The translations under genes were made by a program, and so were the position numbers. DNA of 15,215 bases from HLUCCA09 sp038757905 (GTDB lineage Bacteria > Pseudomonadota > Alphaproteobacteria > Rhodobacterales > Rhodobacteraceae): positions 1 through 15,215 of the forward strand of contig JBCDGG010000131.1 in the NCBI GenBank assembly GCA_038757905.1, given 5' to 3'. Below are positions 14,151 through 15,215 of the stretch, piece after piece. Under the pieces are notes generated by a model that made no database searches, had not been told where the DNA came from, and was given only the letters and a program-made list of their open reading frames with translations. Position 1 is the first letter of the stretch, and each line of letters starts with the position of its first letter.

Positions 14151-15215
14151 TCATTTCAGTTTGTCCAGTTGGTCCTGGTAGGCGCGGGCGAACTCCTTGG
14201 CGAAGAGCTCGTGAAACTCGTTCTCAGCTTGATCCGAGATTTCGGCATACATTTGTTCGTACACCTCCCAGTAGCGCGCCTTTTTGCTCTTGAGCATGCC
14301 GCCCAGCCCGCCGCCGGCCTGGATCTTGCCCTCCAGCTCTGCCGGATCTAGCCGCTTCAGCACGCCTTTCAGCGCCGCTTCCATGCCCGATACCATGGCG
14401 ACCTCGTGTGCCTTGATATCCCTCAGGGCCTCTGTCGCGGCATCGGTGGAATCCAGATAGCCCTTGGCCTTGGGGCGCACGATCGCTTCCACCGCCTGTT
14501 CCGGGCTGATGGAGAATTTCAGCGGGTTGTTCCCGCCGGAGGCGATCATGGTCTGCTGGATCCGAAACTCCGACTTGATCGAAGTGCGGGTCATCAGCAC
14601 TTCGCGGATGCCTTCGATCACGATCCGCAGGACATGACCGAGCCGGGACATCGTCGGCACGATATCGGCATCGTCGATGCGCACATCCTCGGCCCCGAGC
14701 GCACGGAGGAGCGCGCGCGCACCGGCTTCCTCGCCGGGCGTCGCGGAAACGACGGTTGCAGGCGGCGGCGTCTGCGGTGCCGCGGGCGCGGGCGCCTCCT
14801 CCGGCGCTGTGGCCTCGGCGGCGTCGCCCGCAGCTTGTGGCGGCGGGGAGGAAACGGTGGGGTCAGGATCGTCGAAGGCGTCGGATGGCGCGGGTGCCGG
14901 ATCCGTGGCGGGGTCAGGCGCGGGCCTCTGCGTCGGCGTCACGGTTGCTTCCTCGTCCGGCACAGACGGGGCTGGAGCGGGAGAGGGGGGCGCGGCCTCC
15001 GCAGGCCCTGGCGCGCTCTGCGCCGGACCGGACGCCGCCGGGACGGCGGGTGCCGCACCGTCGTCCTCCAACCCGAAATCGTCGGGGATGAAGGCGGACG
15101 GGGCGCTGGCGATTGGCGGGCGCGAGTCGCCGTCCTCGCCGAACGGGTCGCCCTCGCTGCCGGGCGGCGCGCTCGGCGGCTCCGGCACTTGCCGCGCGGC
15201 AGGCGCGGGCGGGGC
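14151..15215 (-). CDS. tagH: T6SS FHA-domain protein (TagH/Fha), N-terminal part off window
   Basis: The frame is open to the right edge, so the start and the FHA domain expected at the N-terminus are not visible; the visible part is about 354 residues. Roughly its first 160 residues form a Pro/Ala-rich linker with acidic-aromatic patches (DPFGEDGD, AFIPDDFGLEDD). The C-terminal ~190 residues match the conserved tail of T6SS FHA proteins: IVPTMSRLGHVLRIVIEGI, LMTRTSIKSEFR, NPLKFSISPEQAVEAI, then KKARYWEVYEQMYAE to the end. Such proteins read phosphothreonine marks made by PpkA and promote T6SS assembly; in Agrobacterium Fha binds phosphorylated TssL, and TagF binds Fha to repress. As the first visible gene of the operon it is followed 25 bp later by tssK. 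Assignment rests on the C-terminal domain and context, since the FHA fold itself is outside. Confidence 0.88.
   Translation of the reverse strand, partial: APPAPAARQVPEPPSAPPGSEGDPFGEDGDSRPPIASAPSAFIPDDFGLEDDGAAPAVPAASGPAQSAPGPAEAAPPSPAPAPSVPDEEATVTPTQRPAPDPATDPAPAPSDAFDDPDPTVSSPPPQAAGDAAEATAPEEAPAPAAPQTPPPATVVSATPGEEAGARALLRALGAEDVRIDDADIVPTMSRLGHVLRIVIEGIREVLMTRTSIKSEFRIQQTMIASGGNNPLKFSISPEQAVEAIVRPKAKGYLDSTDAATEALRDIKAHEVAMVSGMEAALKGVLKRLDPAELEGKIQAGGGLGGMLKSKKARYWEVYEQMYAEISDQAENEFHELFAKEFARAYQDQLDKLK

Overview
The window is high-GC, densely coding DNA. Its gene families and order point to an alphaproteobacterium, probably of the Rhodobacterales/Rhodobacteraceae kind; this is inferred from family resemblance, not from a marker gene. 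It holds the right-hand half of a type VI secretion system (T6SS) locus together with the threonine-phosphorylation pathway that switches such systems on and off.

Right part (6186-15215, minus strand): one compact operon, read from the right edge, of tagH/fha (N-terminus off the window), tssK, tssL with a C-terminal OmpA domain, tssM, tagF and pppA. Gaps are 25 and 41 bp, and then the last four genes overlap (ATGA, TGATG, ATGA), so translation is probably coupled. The order matches the Rhizobium/Agrobacterium imp operon (fha, tssK, tssL, tssM, tagF-pppA). The genes usually found elsewhere in such a locus (tssA, B, C, E, F, G, H, hcp, vgrG) are not here and probably lie beyond the right edge. 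No tssJ lipoprotein gene is seen.

Middle part (3334-6159, plus strand): a secreted OmpA-type peptidoglycan-binding protein, followed 45 bp later by a membrane-anchored Ser/Thr kinase of the PpkA type. This pair converges on the tss operon, with a short hairpin between the two stop codons. The kinase has a large periplasmic part that resembles BON-type repeats and DUF4384 rather than the von Willebrand A domain of the best-known PpkA. The kinase, the phosphatase PppA, the FHA protein and the repressor TagF together form a complete post-translational switch. The TssL N-terminus carries a DRTVIKP segment whose threonine is the obvious candidate for the phosphorylated residue read by the FHA domain.

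Left part (1-3127, minus strand): a membrane-anchored M15/VanY-type peptidoglycan peptidase divergent from the OmpA gene, with two 19-bp direct repeats in the shared upstream region; an orphan class I SAM-dependent methyltransferase; a small two-helix membrane protein with an acidic tail; and the N-terminal part of a lysine-rich coiled-coil protein whose DNA is visibly poorer in GC than the rest (about 50-55% in sampled lines against about 70% in the kinase gene). The left end looks like accessory DNA at the edge of the secretion locus. The peptidase could open the cell wall for assembly, as TagX does in Acinetobacter.

No tRNA, rRNA, CRISPR array, insertion sequence or attachment site was seen.
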